From Mesorhizobium loti (GTDB lineage Bacteria; Pseudomonadota; Alphaproteobacteria; Rhizobiales; Rhizobiaceae), in assembly GCF_002858745.1 (NCBI RefSeq), contig NZ_PJRO01000002.1:186001-250000 (forward strand): a DNA stretch of 64,000 bases. Reading direction: 5' to 3'. A program made the translations under genes and the position numbers. Under the pieces are notes generated by a model. That model was given only the letters and a program-made list of their open reading frames with translations. It ran no database searches and was not told the origin of the DNA. Position 1 is the first letter of the stretch; each line of letters begins with the position of its first letter. This document shows, in pieces, positions 37,014-46,163 of the stretch.

Positions 37014-37928
37014 ATGGCATCTTCTCGCATCGATACCAATCGTCTGGGCGAAATGGATGTTTTTGTGCGCGTGGTGGAGCTGTGCGGTTTTTCGCCGGCG
37101 GCAAGAGCGCTGAGACTGTCGCCGTCGGCCGTCAGCAAGCTGATCGCACGGCTGGAAGCGCGCCTTGGCACACGGTTGTTCAACCGCTCGACCCGCAAGC
37201 TTGCGCTGACCGCCGAAGGCAACATCTTTTACGAGCGCTGTGTGCGTATTCTCGCCGATGTCGACGGCGCCGAACGCGAAGCGGCGGCAGGTGCCGTGCC
37301 GCGTGGACGCCTGAGAATCAACTGCAACATCGCATTCTCGCAATGGATGCTCACCCCGATCCTGCCGGAGTTCCTGGCGCGATATCCTGAGATCGTGCTC
37401 GATCTTGTTGTTTCCGACGTCGTGGTGGATCTGTTGCAGGAACACGCTGATGTGGCGATCCGCATCGGTCCGCTTGCCAATTCCAGTTTGATCGCGCGGA
37501 AGCTGGGGGAGAGCAGGGCGATTGTGGTGGCTTCACCTGCCTATCTGGAGCGCGCTGGCACGCCACGAACGCCGGCAGATCTCGCCAACCACAATCTGCT
37601 CGGCTTCGGCTTTTCACGGTTGATCGAGGGTTGGCCATTCCTCGACGAAAACGGGCAGGTGGTGCGCATCACGCCGCAAGGCAATGCGCTGGTCAGCGAT
37701 GGCGACACCATGAGGCGCCTGGCCGTTGCCGGTGTCGGCATTGCTCGCACTGCGCGCTTCCAGATGGAAGAAGACTTCGCCGCCGGCCGCCTTGTGCCGC
37801 TGCTGGAGGACTACAGCCCTGGCGAGGTCGAGCCGATCCACGCCGTCTATGTCGGGCAGGGCGGCGTGCTGCCGGCGCGCGTGCGCGCCTTTCTCGATTT
37901 CGTCGCCGAGAAGGTGAGGGTGAGGTAA
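37014..37928 (+). CDS. LysR-family transcriptional regulator
   Basis: A 304-residue regulator with an N-terminal winged helix-turn-helix (~12-70: MDVFVRVVELCGFSPAARAL, SPSAVSKLIARLEARLGTRL) and a C-terminal periplasmic-binding-like effector domain (~95-300; GRLRINCNIAF, ADVAIRIGPLANSSLIARKL). It is closest in pattern to the large group of LysR proteins divergent from transporters. It probably controls the adjacent MFS gene and possibly itself. The effector cannot be predicted. Confidence 0.92.
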   Translation: MASSRIDTNRLGEMDVFVRVVELCGFSPAARALRLSPSAVSKLIARLEARLGTRLFNRSTRKLALTAEGNIFYERCVRILADVDGAEREAAAGAVPRGRLRINCNIAFSQWMLTPILPEFLARYPEIVLDLVVSDVVVDLLQEHADVAIRIGPLANSSLIARKLGESRAIVVASPAYLERAGTPRTPADLANHNLLGFGFSRLIEGWPFLDENGQVVRITPQGNALVSDGDTMRRLAVAGVGIARTARFQMEEDFAAGRLVPLLEDYSPGEVEPIHAVYVGQGGVLPARVRAFLDFVAEKVRVR

Positions 37929-37961
37929 GAGCGCCCGCGTTGAAATGTTGGCGCCGCCCTC

Positions 37962-38051
37962 CTAGAGCGTTTCCGCTTTTCGCAGAAACGCTCTAGCTCT
38001 TTTGTTTACGCAATTCCGGACGCAAAACCGCTGCGCACTTTGCCTGCTCTA
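37962..38051. repeat. Mosaic palindromic element, copy C (inverted)
   Basis: The reverse orientation of copies A, B and D: CTAGAGCGTTTCCGC pairs with GCAGAAACGCTCTAG, then CGCAATTCCGGACGCAAAAC and finally TGCTCTA. Its right edge forms, on the minus strand, the TAG stop of the acetyltransferase gene. Confidence 0.75.
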
Positions 38052-38771
38052 ATATATCCGTAACGTCGCCCCGCGTTGGTGCAGCCCCAACCTTGCCGCC
38101 ACACGTTGCGACGAGAAATTGGTGCGGTCAGTGCTGTAGAAGAGAGTTCGGTGCCGCAAGGACGGCAATTGCGTCCAGGCGGCGGTCACCGCCGCGCCGA
38201 AGCCCTGGCTGCGGAACGCTTTCATGGTGGTCACGCCGATCTCGGCCCCTACATCCGACAGCCGCGCGGCAAAGGCGATCGAAGCGATCTCGCCCTCGAC
38301 GAGGGCCATGCACCAGGGCGACCAGAAATCTTGCGTGCCGTGGAATCCGACCTCGGTCAGGTTTTTGGGCATGCCGCCTTTCGCGAATGACTGCAGCAGG
38401 TTGCGTCCTTCGTCGCTTTCGCTGGTGACGATACGCGTGCGGGGAGAAAGGGGCAGCCGATGCGGCAGCTCGTAGATCAGGCCGAAATTGTGTCTTGCTG
38501 GCGCAAGCGCCTGCAAGTAGCGGTCGAGGTGTCTTGGCGTAGCAGTGTGTGTGAAAACTGGTTCGGTGGATGCAAGGCGTCGAAGCTCAGCGGCAACGCT
38601 CTCATTCACGTCGACGCCTATGCCGAACATGTTGCCCTCGATGGAGCCTGCCAACCAGAAACGGGGGCCGGGCGAGCGGTCCGGGTCATTCTCCAGTTCG
38701 ATGCGCAGATTTTGATCCAGACGAAAAAGCGTACGGTAGTCGAGGTCGAGCCAGGGTGTTTTATGCTGCAT
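38049..38771 (-). CDS. GNAT-family N-acetyltransferase
   Basis: About 240 residues. The C-terminal ~110 residues form a GNAT/FR47-like acetyl-CoA-binding domain: MALVEGEIASIAFAARL, then AEIGVTTMKAFRSQGFGAAV, where RSQGFG is the pyrophosphate-binding Q/RxxGxG/A loop, and SSQRVAARLGLHQRG at the end. The N-terminal half is less conserved and may recognise the substrate. ATG 38771 is preferred over 38819, as upstream residues look non-conserved; neither start has a strong ribosome-binding site. The stop codon lies in the inverted palindromic element copy C. The substrate is unknown. Confidence 0.8.
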   Translation of the reverse strand: MQHKTPWLDLDYRTLFRLDQNLRIELENDPDRSPGPRFWLAGSIEGNMFGIGVDVNESVAAELRRLASTEPVFTHTATPRHLDRYLQALAPARHNFGLIYELPHRLPLSPRTRIVTSESDEGRNLLQSFAKGGMPKNLTEVGFHGTQDFWSPWCMALVEGEIASIAFAARLSDVGAEIGVTTMKAFRSQGFGAAVTAAWTQLPSLRHRTLFYSTDRTNFSSQRVAARLGLHQRGATLRIY

Positions 38772-38920
38772 GTTGGTCAGGCTAGGGGCCGGTCTTGCGC
38801 ATGTCGAGCCCATCGGCATCCCGATGTCGGAAGCGATACCTGCGAATGGACTTCATATCCGGCCGATGCGCAATTTTGGTCGAGCGGGATTGACGGGGTC
38901 ACTTCCTGTTGTTAAAGCCG

Positions 38921-38948
38921 AACCGTAACGTACGGTACGGTAACGGTT
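38921..38948. promoter_or_regulatory. Operator-like imperfect palindrome before TetR gene
   Basis: Arms AACCGTAACGTA and TACGGTAACGGTT face each other across the centre, ending three bases before the start codon of the TetR-type gene. Its position suggests autoregulation. Confidence 0.5.
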
Positions 38949-38951
38949 AGC

Positions 38952-40666
<1,715 letters not shown>

Positions 40667-40768
40667 CAATTCTGCCTTGCGCTCCATGCCGATGGATCGG
40701 CGTGGAGCGTGGGGATGCACCAGCATCCGCGATGACATCCTCAAGTAATGTTCAGGGGCAAAAGTCCA

Positions 40769-40797
40769 GGCCGGCGAATCACTTCGCCGGCCTTTTT
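40769..40797 (+). terminator. Rho-independent terminator after ilvC
   Basis: GGCCGGCGAA (40769-40778) pairs perfectly with TTCGCCGGCC (40783-40792), four-base loop, followed by TTTTT. Confidence 0.9.
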
Positions 40798-40970
40798 CAT
40801 GTGCCATTCCGGCACGGATCCAACTGGCATGAAGGTCGCTTGTCGTCTGGTGGCGCGGGCCGCAGTCCAGAAATGGACGCGGGCGGCAAAGTGGCGGTTG
40901 CCGCTTTGCCGCGGCCAACAGTTCCGTACCGATTCGACCGGTCCCGCGGGGGGCTCCGGCGGCGGTGCGA

Positions 40971-41001
40971 GAGCCGGCGCGGCGGGGGGCCGCGCCGGCT
41001 C
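40971..41001. other. Very stable GC hairpin between convergent genes
   Basis: GAGCCGGCGCGGC (40971-40983) pairs perfectly over 13 bases with GCCGCGCCGGCTC (40989-41001) around a GGGGG loop. No T run follows on either strand. It sits just beyond the 3' end of the BA14K-like gene and may protect or terminate its mRNA. Confidence 0.55.
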
Positions 41002-41023
41002 AGTCAATTAACCGATCAGCGTC

Positions 41024-41584
41024 TCAATAGCGGTAGGGCGAAACGCATTCCCGGCGCGGTCCGTAATTGGGCTGGAAGGTGTTGTCCCAGGCCCGATACG
41101 AGCGATAGCGCGAATAACACCATTGCACATGACCGGATGCACGTGGTGCGCGGTAGATGCGTGGACGCGGCCGATAATAGTAGTCGTCATAGAGCATCCC
41201 GGAGCCGAGCAGGCCGAGGCCCAGATAGACGCCCGAATTGTTCCAGCTGCGACGATGATGACGAGGATAACGCCAGCCGTCGTCGCGCCAGCCGCGACGC
41301 CAACCGCGGTCTCCGCGCCAGCCATCGCCGCGCCAATGGCGGCCACCCCGCCAGCCGCGATCGCCGCGCCAACCGTCGCCGCGCCAGCCGCGGCGCCATT
41401 CATAGCTGTTGCCACCACGGTCGTTGCCGCCGGCCCAGCTGTCGCGAACCTTCAGCACGTCGGTTTGGACGGGACTGGCAGGCATGGCCGGTGCGAGCAT
41501 TGGAACAGAAAAGGCCGGCGCCGAAAGGCCGACGAGCAGGCCGAGCGTCACGAGCCCGGTACGGAAGTTGATGAGCCGTTTCAT
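41024..41584 (-). CDS. BA14K-like exported protein with Trp/Arg/Gly repeats
   Basis: A 186-residue secreted or envelope protein. Signal peptide LVTLGLLVGLSAPAFS lies at ~10-26. Residues ~65-110 are low-complexity repeats of the unit WRGDGWRGDRGW and its variants. A Tyr/Arg-rich part follows, then the C-terminal HVQWCYSRYRSYRAWDNTF and YGPRRECVSPY, the signature of the BA14K family first described as a Brucella immunoreactive lectin-like antigen. ATG 41584 has GGAGAG upstream. The function in non-pathogenic rhizobia is unknown; envelope interaction is suggested by family and signal peptide. Confidence 0.85.
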   Translation of the reverse strand: MKRLINFRTGLVTLGLLVGLSAPAFSVPMLAPAMPASPVQTDVLKVRDSWAGGNDRGGNSYEWRRGWRGDGWRGDRGWRGGRHWRGDGWRGDRGWRRGWRDDGWRYPRHHRRSWNNSGVYLGLGLLGSGMLYDDYYYRPRPRIYRAPRASGHVQWCYSRYRSYRAWDNTFQPNYGPRRECVSPYRY

Positions 41585-41770
41585 AACACTCTCCATAAAC
41601 CACAGGCCCCGCGCCCTTGGATTCCGAGGGAGGACGCGACAATGGGCTTCGGTCCATGAACGGGCGATGAATAGAAAGGTTTCATCAACTATTCCAAACG
41701 GCTTGTCGCGTCTCGTTATCGAACAGGTTCAGCCTTGTCTTTGGTGCGGCTTGCAGGCAAAGCTCATGTC

Positions 41771-42880
41771 ATGTCGCTGCGCCTCGCCACCTTCAATGTC
41801 GAGAACCTGATGAACAGGTTCGATTTTTCGGGCTACCGCAACCAGCTCAACGAAGACCGTACGCTGGCGCTCTTCGATATCCGCAGCGAGGCCGAATACC
41901 GGCAGCTCGAACAGGCGCGGGTGATTGCCCATTCCGACGACACCCGCCAGCTCACGGCCCTGGCGATCGCCGCGACACGGGCCGACATCATCTGCCTGCA
42001 GGAGGTGGATAACATCGAGGCTTTGAAAGCCTTCGAATATGGCTATCTGTTCAAGATGGTGGGCGAGGGCTATCGCCAGAAATACACTACTGACGGCAAC
42101 GATTCCCGCGGCATCGACGTCGCCGTGATGATGCGCACCGAAACCGCGCATGGCCAGCCGATCGACTTCGTGCGCATGACCAGCCACGCCTATGTCACCT
42201 TTGAGCAATTCGGCCTGTTCACGCCGGAGCTCGCGGCACTCGGTTATGAGGCCAACGAACGCATCTTCCGGCGCGATTGCCTGGAAATCGACGTTGCCGT
42301 TGGTGGCGTGCCGTTGACGCTTTATCTGGTGCATTTCAAGTCGATGGGACCGCCCCGCAACGGGCTGGACGGTCGCGCCGCAACCATGCCGCTGCGCAAC
42401 GCGGAAGCGCGCGCGGTGCGCCGCATCATCGAGCAGCGCTTCGGTGCCGAACATGCCGCCGACAAGCGCTGGGCGATCTGCGGCGACATGAACGACTATC
42501 GCCATCGCGTCCTGATCGGTGGCGACGCCCATGCCGGTTATAATTTTCAGCCAGTGGCGGAAACTGAATCCTGCCTGAATGTTTTCCTGGCGGACGGTTT
42601 TGCCGAGAATATCGTCGAGCGGCGTCCCGAAATGGATCGCTGGACGCTCTATCATACGCGTGGGCCACAGGAGCGGCATCTGTGCCAGCTCGATTATATC
42701 CTGTTGTCCAAGGGGCTGTCTGCACGCAATGCGGCCATTCCCGACATCATCCGCAACGGCCAGCCCTGGCGCACGCCATTCCCGCCTGGCCAGGAGATCG
42801 AGCGTTTTCCACGCATCGGATGGGACAGGCCGAAGGCTTCCGACCATTGTCCGGTAGCGGTCACGCTGGATCTCGTCTGA
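41771..42880 (+). CDS. Endonuclease/exonuclease/phosphatase-fold hydrolase
   Basis: About 369 residues of the DNase I-like EEP superfamily, magnesium-dependent phosphodiesterases acting on DNA, phospholipids or inositol phosphates. Motifs in order: LATFNVENLMNRF (metal-binding Asn), IICLQEVDNIEAL (catalytic Glu), VHFKSMG, ICGDMNDYRHR (Asp/Asn pair), CQLDYILLS, and ASDHCPVAVTL with the catalytic Asp-His. No signal peptide is seen, so it is probably cytosolic. ATG 41771 gives the conserved N-terminus. The NUDIX gene follows after two bases, implying an operon. The substrate is not predictable. Confidence 0.88.
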   Translation: MSLRLATFNVENLMNRFDFSGYRNQLNEDRTLALFDIRSEAEYRQLEQARVIAHSDDTRQLTALAIAATRADIICLQEVDNIEALKAFEYGYLFKMVGEGYRQKYTTDGNDSRGIDVAVMMRTETAHGQPIDFVRMTSHAYVTFEQFGLFTPELAALGYEANERIFRRDCLEIDVAVGGVPLTLYLVHFKSMGPPRNGLDGRAATMPLRNAEARAVRRIIEQRFGAEHAADKRWAICGDMNDYRHRVLIGGDAHAGYNFQPVAETESCLNVFLADGFAENIVERRPEMDRWTLYHTRGPQERHLCQLDYILLSKGLSARNAAIPDIIRNGQPWRTPFPPGQEIERFPRIGWDRPKASDHCPVAVTLDLV

Positions 42881-42882
42881 GA

Positions 42883-43596
42883 ATGGCTCGCTTCGAGATT
42901 CCGCGGGGCCTCATCTTGCCTGTGACCACGGTGGATGTGCGGCTGGACACCCAGCCACATCCGTTCGAAATCGAGAATATAGCGGTCATTGAGGAGAACT
43001 GGCGGCAGGAACACGCGGCCAATCCACGCCTTTATGACGGCACCTTGATGCTGCCCTCGGAGCTGAGGCTTAGTGGCGAGGGCGAACTGGTCGGCCGCTG
43101 CCACGCGGTGCGGTTCGCCACGATGCTCTATTGGCGCAAGAACAAGGGCAGCCCCGACATCGAACATTGTTTCGCACAGGCTGCACTGGTGGCACGCGAT
43201 GGTGCGCTGGTTGCGGTGCGCATGGGCTCGCATACGGCCAACGCCGGCCGCGTCTATTTTGCTGCCGGCTCCTTCGAGCCGGAGGATTTTGTCGATGCAC
43301 GTGCCGACATGGTCGGCAACATGCACCGCGAGGTGATGGAAGAAACCGGGCTTGACTTGACCCGCACGCTACGCGAACCGGGCTACCACCTGCATTCGAT
43401 CAATGGTTCGACCATGCTGTTTCGCCGTTATTATCTCGGCGAGGATGCCGAAACCGTGGCTGATACGATCCGCACTTTCGTCGCTTCGGAGACTGAACCA
43501 GAGATCGAAGGGCCGGTGGTCATCCGCTCGGCGCATGATTTGCCCGAAGGAACGCTCAATCATCTCGCCGCTGTCGCACGCTGGCATTTTGCCTAG
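42883..43596 (+). CDS. NUDIX hydrolase-like protein
   Basis: A 237-residue protein of the NUDIX fold; such enzymes hydrolyse nucleoside diphosphates linked to other groups. The NUDIX-box helix is seen as MHREVMEETGLDL near residues 147-159, with an upstream Gly (GSFEPEDF) spaced further than the classical GX5EX7REUXEEXGU, so the box is atypical. The N-terminal ~85 residues are a separate unrecognised region. It starts two bases after the stop of the EEP hydrolase gene, so the pair is translated together; one may act on the product of the other. Activity should be treated as unproven because of the altered box. Confidence 0.78.
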   Translation: MARFEIPRGLILPVTTVDVRLDTQPHPFEIENIAVIEENWRQEHAANPRLYDGTLMLPSELRLSGEGELVGRCHAVRFATMLYWRKNKGSPDIEHCFAQAALVARDGALVAVRMGSHTANAGRVYFAAGSFEPEDFVDARADMVGNMHREVMEETGLDLTRTLREPGYHLHSINGSTMLFRRYYLGEDAETVADTIRTFVASETEPEIEGPVVIRSAHDLPEGTLNHLAAVARWHFA

Positions 43597-43675
43597 CTCC
43601 TGCAGCCCATCAGTCATTGCTACCCACATGACACTGCGTCACAAGTTGGCGTTGGCGGATTGCGCCGACTGTTTC

Positions 43676-43770
43676 GAGCAATTCCAGGAAAAGTGCGTGG
43701 CGATTTTCCGTCCGGAATTGCGCACAAACAAAGAGTTAGAGAATTTCCGCGTTTCCGAGAAACGGAAAAG
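43676..43770. repeat. Mosaic palindromic element, copy D (degenerate right end)
   Basis: GAGCAATTCCAGGAAAAG pairs with TTTTCCGTCCGGAATTGC; the second module starts AGAGAATTTCCGCGTTTCC but its right arm decays to ACGGAAAAGCCC. It ends just before the cupin gene's ribosome-binding site. Confidence 0.75.
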
Positions 43771-43786
43771 CCCTGGGGAGGAAACG

Positions 43787-44242
43787 ATGACCATACAGGC
43801 TGCTCGAACGCGCCTTTTGTCCGGTGCGCTCATCTTGGCGACGTTGTTTTGCAGCAGTGCGGCGTACGCGCTCGACAGCGGCAATACTGGCGCCAAGGTG
43901 GTCGTAACGCCACTCGCATCCGCTACGACGACCGCCAGCGGGCAACCGATCGTCCTGCCGCAGAAAAATGTGCAGGTCCTGGTCTCGACTTACGAGATTC
44001 CAAGCGGAGCGACCCTGCCCGTGCACCAGCATCCGTCAGCTCGCTATGCCTATGTGCAGGGGGGTAGCCTGCAGGTGACCAATGTCGAGACGGGCAAAAG
44101 CAAAACCTACAAGACCGGCGATTTCATCGTTGAAATGATCGGCACGTGGCACCAGGCCGTCAACGTTGGCGCTGATCCGGTCAAGCTGCTGGTCATCGAC
44201 CAGGTCGAAGAGGGTACGGCCAACACGCTGCTGCGGAAGTAG
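43787..44242 (+). CDS. Exported cupin-domain protein
   Basis: A 151-residue protein with a signal peptide (LLSGALILATLFCSSAAYA, likely cut before LDSG) and a single cupin beta-barrel. Cupin motif 1 reads LPVHQHPSARYAYVQGGSLQV with the paired His and a Tyr where many cupins have Glu; motif 2 is IGTWHQAVNVG. It probably binds a metal in the periplasm; the reaction is unknown. GGGGAGG precedes the ATG. The palindromic element copy D lies directly upstream and the convergent ABC permease gene ends seven bases downstream. Confidence 0.82.
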   Translation: MTIQAARTRLLSGALILATLFCSSAAYALDSGNTGAKVVVTPLASATTTASGQPIVLPQKNVQVLVSTYEIPSGATLPVHQHPSARYAYVQGGSLQVTNVETGKSKTYKTGDFIVEMIGTWHQAVNVGADPVKLLVIDQVEEGTANTLLRK

Positions 44243-44248
44243 TTCCGC

Positions 44249-45457
44249 CTACTCATGCCGTAGCGCCTCGATCGGGTCGAGCCGAGCGCCGCGCAAGGCA
44301 GGGAAGAAGCCGAACACCATGCCGATCAGCGCCGAGAACCCGACGGCGAGCAGGATGACGGCAGGGCTTGGCGAGAACGGGATCGACATCGTCACCGCTG
44401 CCAGTCCCGCCAGCGACAGTCCGAGCAGGATGCCGATGATGCCGCCGAGCAGCGACAGTACCGTCGCCTCGACCAGGAACTGGATGAGGATGTGGCGCTC
44501 ATGCGCGCCAATGGCTAGGCGGATACCGATCTCGCGCGTGCGCTCGGTAACCGATACCAGCATGATGTTCATGATGCCGATGCCGCCGACCAGCAGGCTC
44601 ACGCCGGCGACAGCGCCCAGCATGCCGGTCATGGTCGCGGTGGCGCTCGCCATCGTGTCGGCGATCTGGGTCATGTCGCGGATGTCGAAGTCGTTTTCAC
44701 CGTCCGGCGGCACACGCCGTGCATCGCGCAGGACGCCTTCGACGCGCGGCAGAAGCACCGATGTCGGCGTGGTTTCGTCGGCTGAGACATAGATGTTATC
44801 GATGTTGCGGTTGCCGGCGATACGCCGCTGGAAGGCATGCAGCGGCATCAGCACGACATTGTCCTGGTCCTGGCCGAACCCGGTGTAGCCCTTTGCCTCG
44901 AGCAGGCCGATGACCTGGCAGCTCATGCGATTGACGCGAATTGCCTCGCCAACCGGATCGCCGGCGCCGAAGAATTGCTGGCGCACCGTCTCGCCGATCA
45001 GGCACACGCCCGTGCCGGAGCGGGTCTCGGATTCAGAGAATGGACGGCCGGACAGGATTTTCCAGTCGCGGGCGTCGAGAAAGGCGCTGTCGGTGCCGGT
45101 AACGCTGGTAACAAGGCTTTCCGTGCCGAAGACGGCGCGCACCTGTTTCTGCGCAGCCGGCGAAATAGCGCGGGCGCCGGACAATTGCCTCGACAGCGCT
45201 TCGGCGTCCTTTTCTTCGAGTGGCCGGGCAACGGAATCGGACGATCGTGGGCCGTTGAAGCGGCCGGAGCGCACCACGAGCAGGTTCGATCCCAGTTTGG
45301 AGATGTCGGCCTTGACCTTCTGCGTCGTTCCGGAACCGATGGTCAGCATGGCGATGACGGCGGCCACGCCAATGACAATGCCGAGTAGGGTGAGGAAAGA
45401 GCGCAGCGCATTGCGGCGGACCGATCGTAGCGCGAGACGGATGGTTTCCCAGATCAC
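44249..45457 (-). CDS. MacB-type ABC exporter permease subunit
   Basis: A 402-residue permease with the MacB/FtsX topology: an N-terminal membrane helix (ALRSFLTLLGIVIGVAAVIAM), a large periplasmic domain (~45-275), and three C-terminal helices (GMLGAVAGVSLLVGGIGIMN, VEATVLSLLGGIIGILLGL, and AVILLAVGFSALIGMVFGFF) followed by PALRGARLDPIEALRHE, the typical end. In E. coli MacB this part is fused to the ATPase; here they are separate genes overlapping by four bases (ATGA). It works as a dimer with the ATPase and the adaptor. Likely exports a toxin, peptide or envelope component. Confidence 0.92.
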   Translation of the reverse strand: MIWETIRLALRSVRRNALRSFLTLLGIVIGVAAVIAMLTIGSGTTQKVKADISKLGSNLLVVRSGRFNGPRSSDSVARPLEEKDAEALSRQLSGARAISPAAQKQVRAVFGTESLVTSVTGTDSAFLDARDWKILSGRPFSESETRSGTGVCLIGETVRQQFFGAGDPVGEAIRVNRMSCQVIGLLEAKGYTGFGQDQDNVVLMPLHAFQRRIAGNRNIDNIYVSADETTPTSVLLPRVEGVLRDARRVPPDGENDFDIRDMTQIADTMASATATMTGMLGAVAGVSLLVGGIGIMNIMLVSVTERTREIGIRLAIGAHERHILIQFLVEATVLSLLGGIIGILLGLSLAGLAAVTMSIPFSPSPAVILLAVGFSALIGMVFGFFPALRGARLDPIEALRHE

Positions 45458-46161
45458 AGGGCTGCCTCCGCTGTCTTCGCGTCGGAAGCGACATGTCCGT
45501 CGAGGAAGCGGATCGTCCTGCTGGCATAGGCGGCGATATCCGGCTCGTGCGTGACCATGACGATGGTCAGGCCAAGCTCCTGGTTCAGCCGGGTGAGCAG
45601 GTCCATGATTTCGTGGCTGCGGGCGGTATCGAGATTGCCGGTCGGCTCGTCGGCCACCAGGAGCGTTGGGCGACTGACGATAGCACGGGCAATGGCCACG
45701 CGCTGCTGCTGGCCGCCGGAGAGCTCGGCCGGTGTGTGATGTTCGCGTCCGGTCAGTCCCACCTCGGCCAAGGCCTGCATGGCAAGCTGGCGGCGCTCAC
45801 TATGGGCGACGCCGCGATAGATCAGCGGCAGTTCGACATTCTCGACAGCCGTGGTACGCGGCAGAAGATTGTAGCCCTGGAAGACGAAGCCGATATGCAG
45901 GTTGCGTAAGGTGGCGCGGCGGCTGCGGTCGAGCCGGCCGGCATCGACGCCCATGAAGCTGTAGGTGCCGGCGGTCGGCGTGTCGAGGCAGCCGACGATG
46001 TTCATCGCCGTGGACTTTCCGGAGCCGGAAGGGCCCATGATGGCGACGAATTCGCCACGCGGAATGGCCAGGTCAATGCCTGCCAGGGCATTTACCCGAG
46101 CCTCACCTACGCCATAGGTCTTCCAGACCTTGTCGAAGTTTATCAGGGGAGCCCCACGCAT
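45454..46161 (-). CDS. MacB-type ABC exporter ATP-binding subunit
   Basis: A 235-residue ABC ATPase of the LolD/MacB group. Walker A is [15 protein letters not shown], the Q-loop is [11 protein letters not shown], the signature is [16 protein letters not shown], Walker B is [13 protein letters not shown], and the H-loop is [11 protein letters not shown]. It powers the permease encoded immediately downstream, with which it shares an ATGA overlap, and starts two bases after the adaptor stop, so all three are one operon. MacB-type systems use mechanotransmission rather than substrate passage through the membrane domain. Confidence 0.95.
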   Translation of the reverse strand: MRGAPLINFDKVWKTYGVGEARVNALAGIDLAIPRGEFVAIMGPSGSGKSTAMNIVGCLDTPTAGTYSFMGVDAGRLDRSRRATLRNLHIGFVFQGYNLLPRTTAVENVELPLIYRGVAHSERRQLAMQALAEVGLTGREHHTPAELSGGQQQRVAIARAIVSRPTLLVADEPTGNLDTARSHEIMDLLTRLNQELGLTIVMVTHEPDIAAYASRTIRFLDGHVASDAKTAEAAL

Positions 46162-46163
46162 GG

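Noticed and set aside
44249..46161. A frameshifted single MacB gene
   Set aside because: Both parts have full-length domains and their own starts and overlap as ATGA, so these are two normal genes of a split exporter and not a broken fusion.
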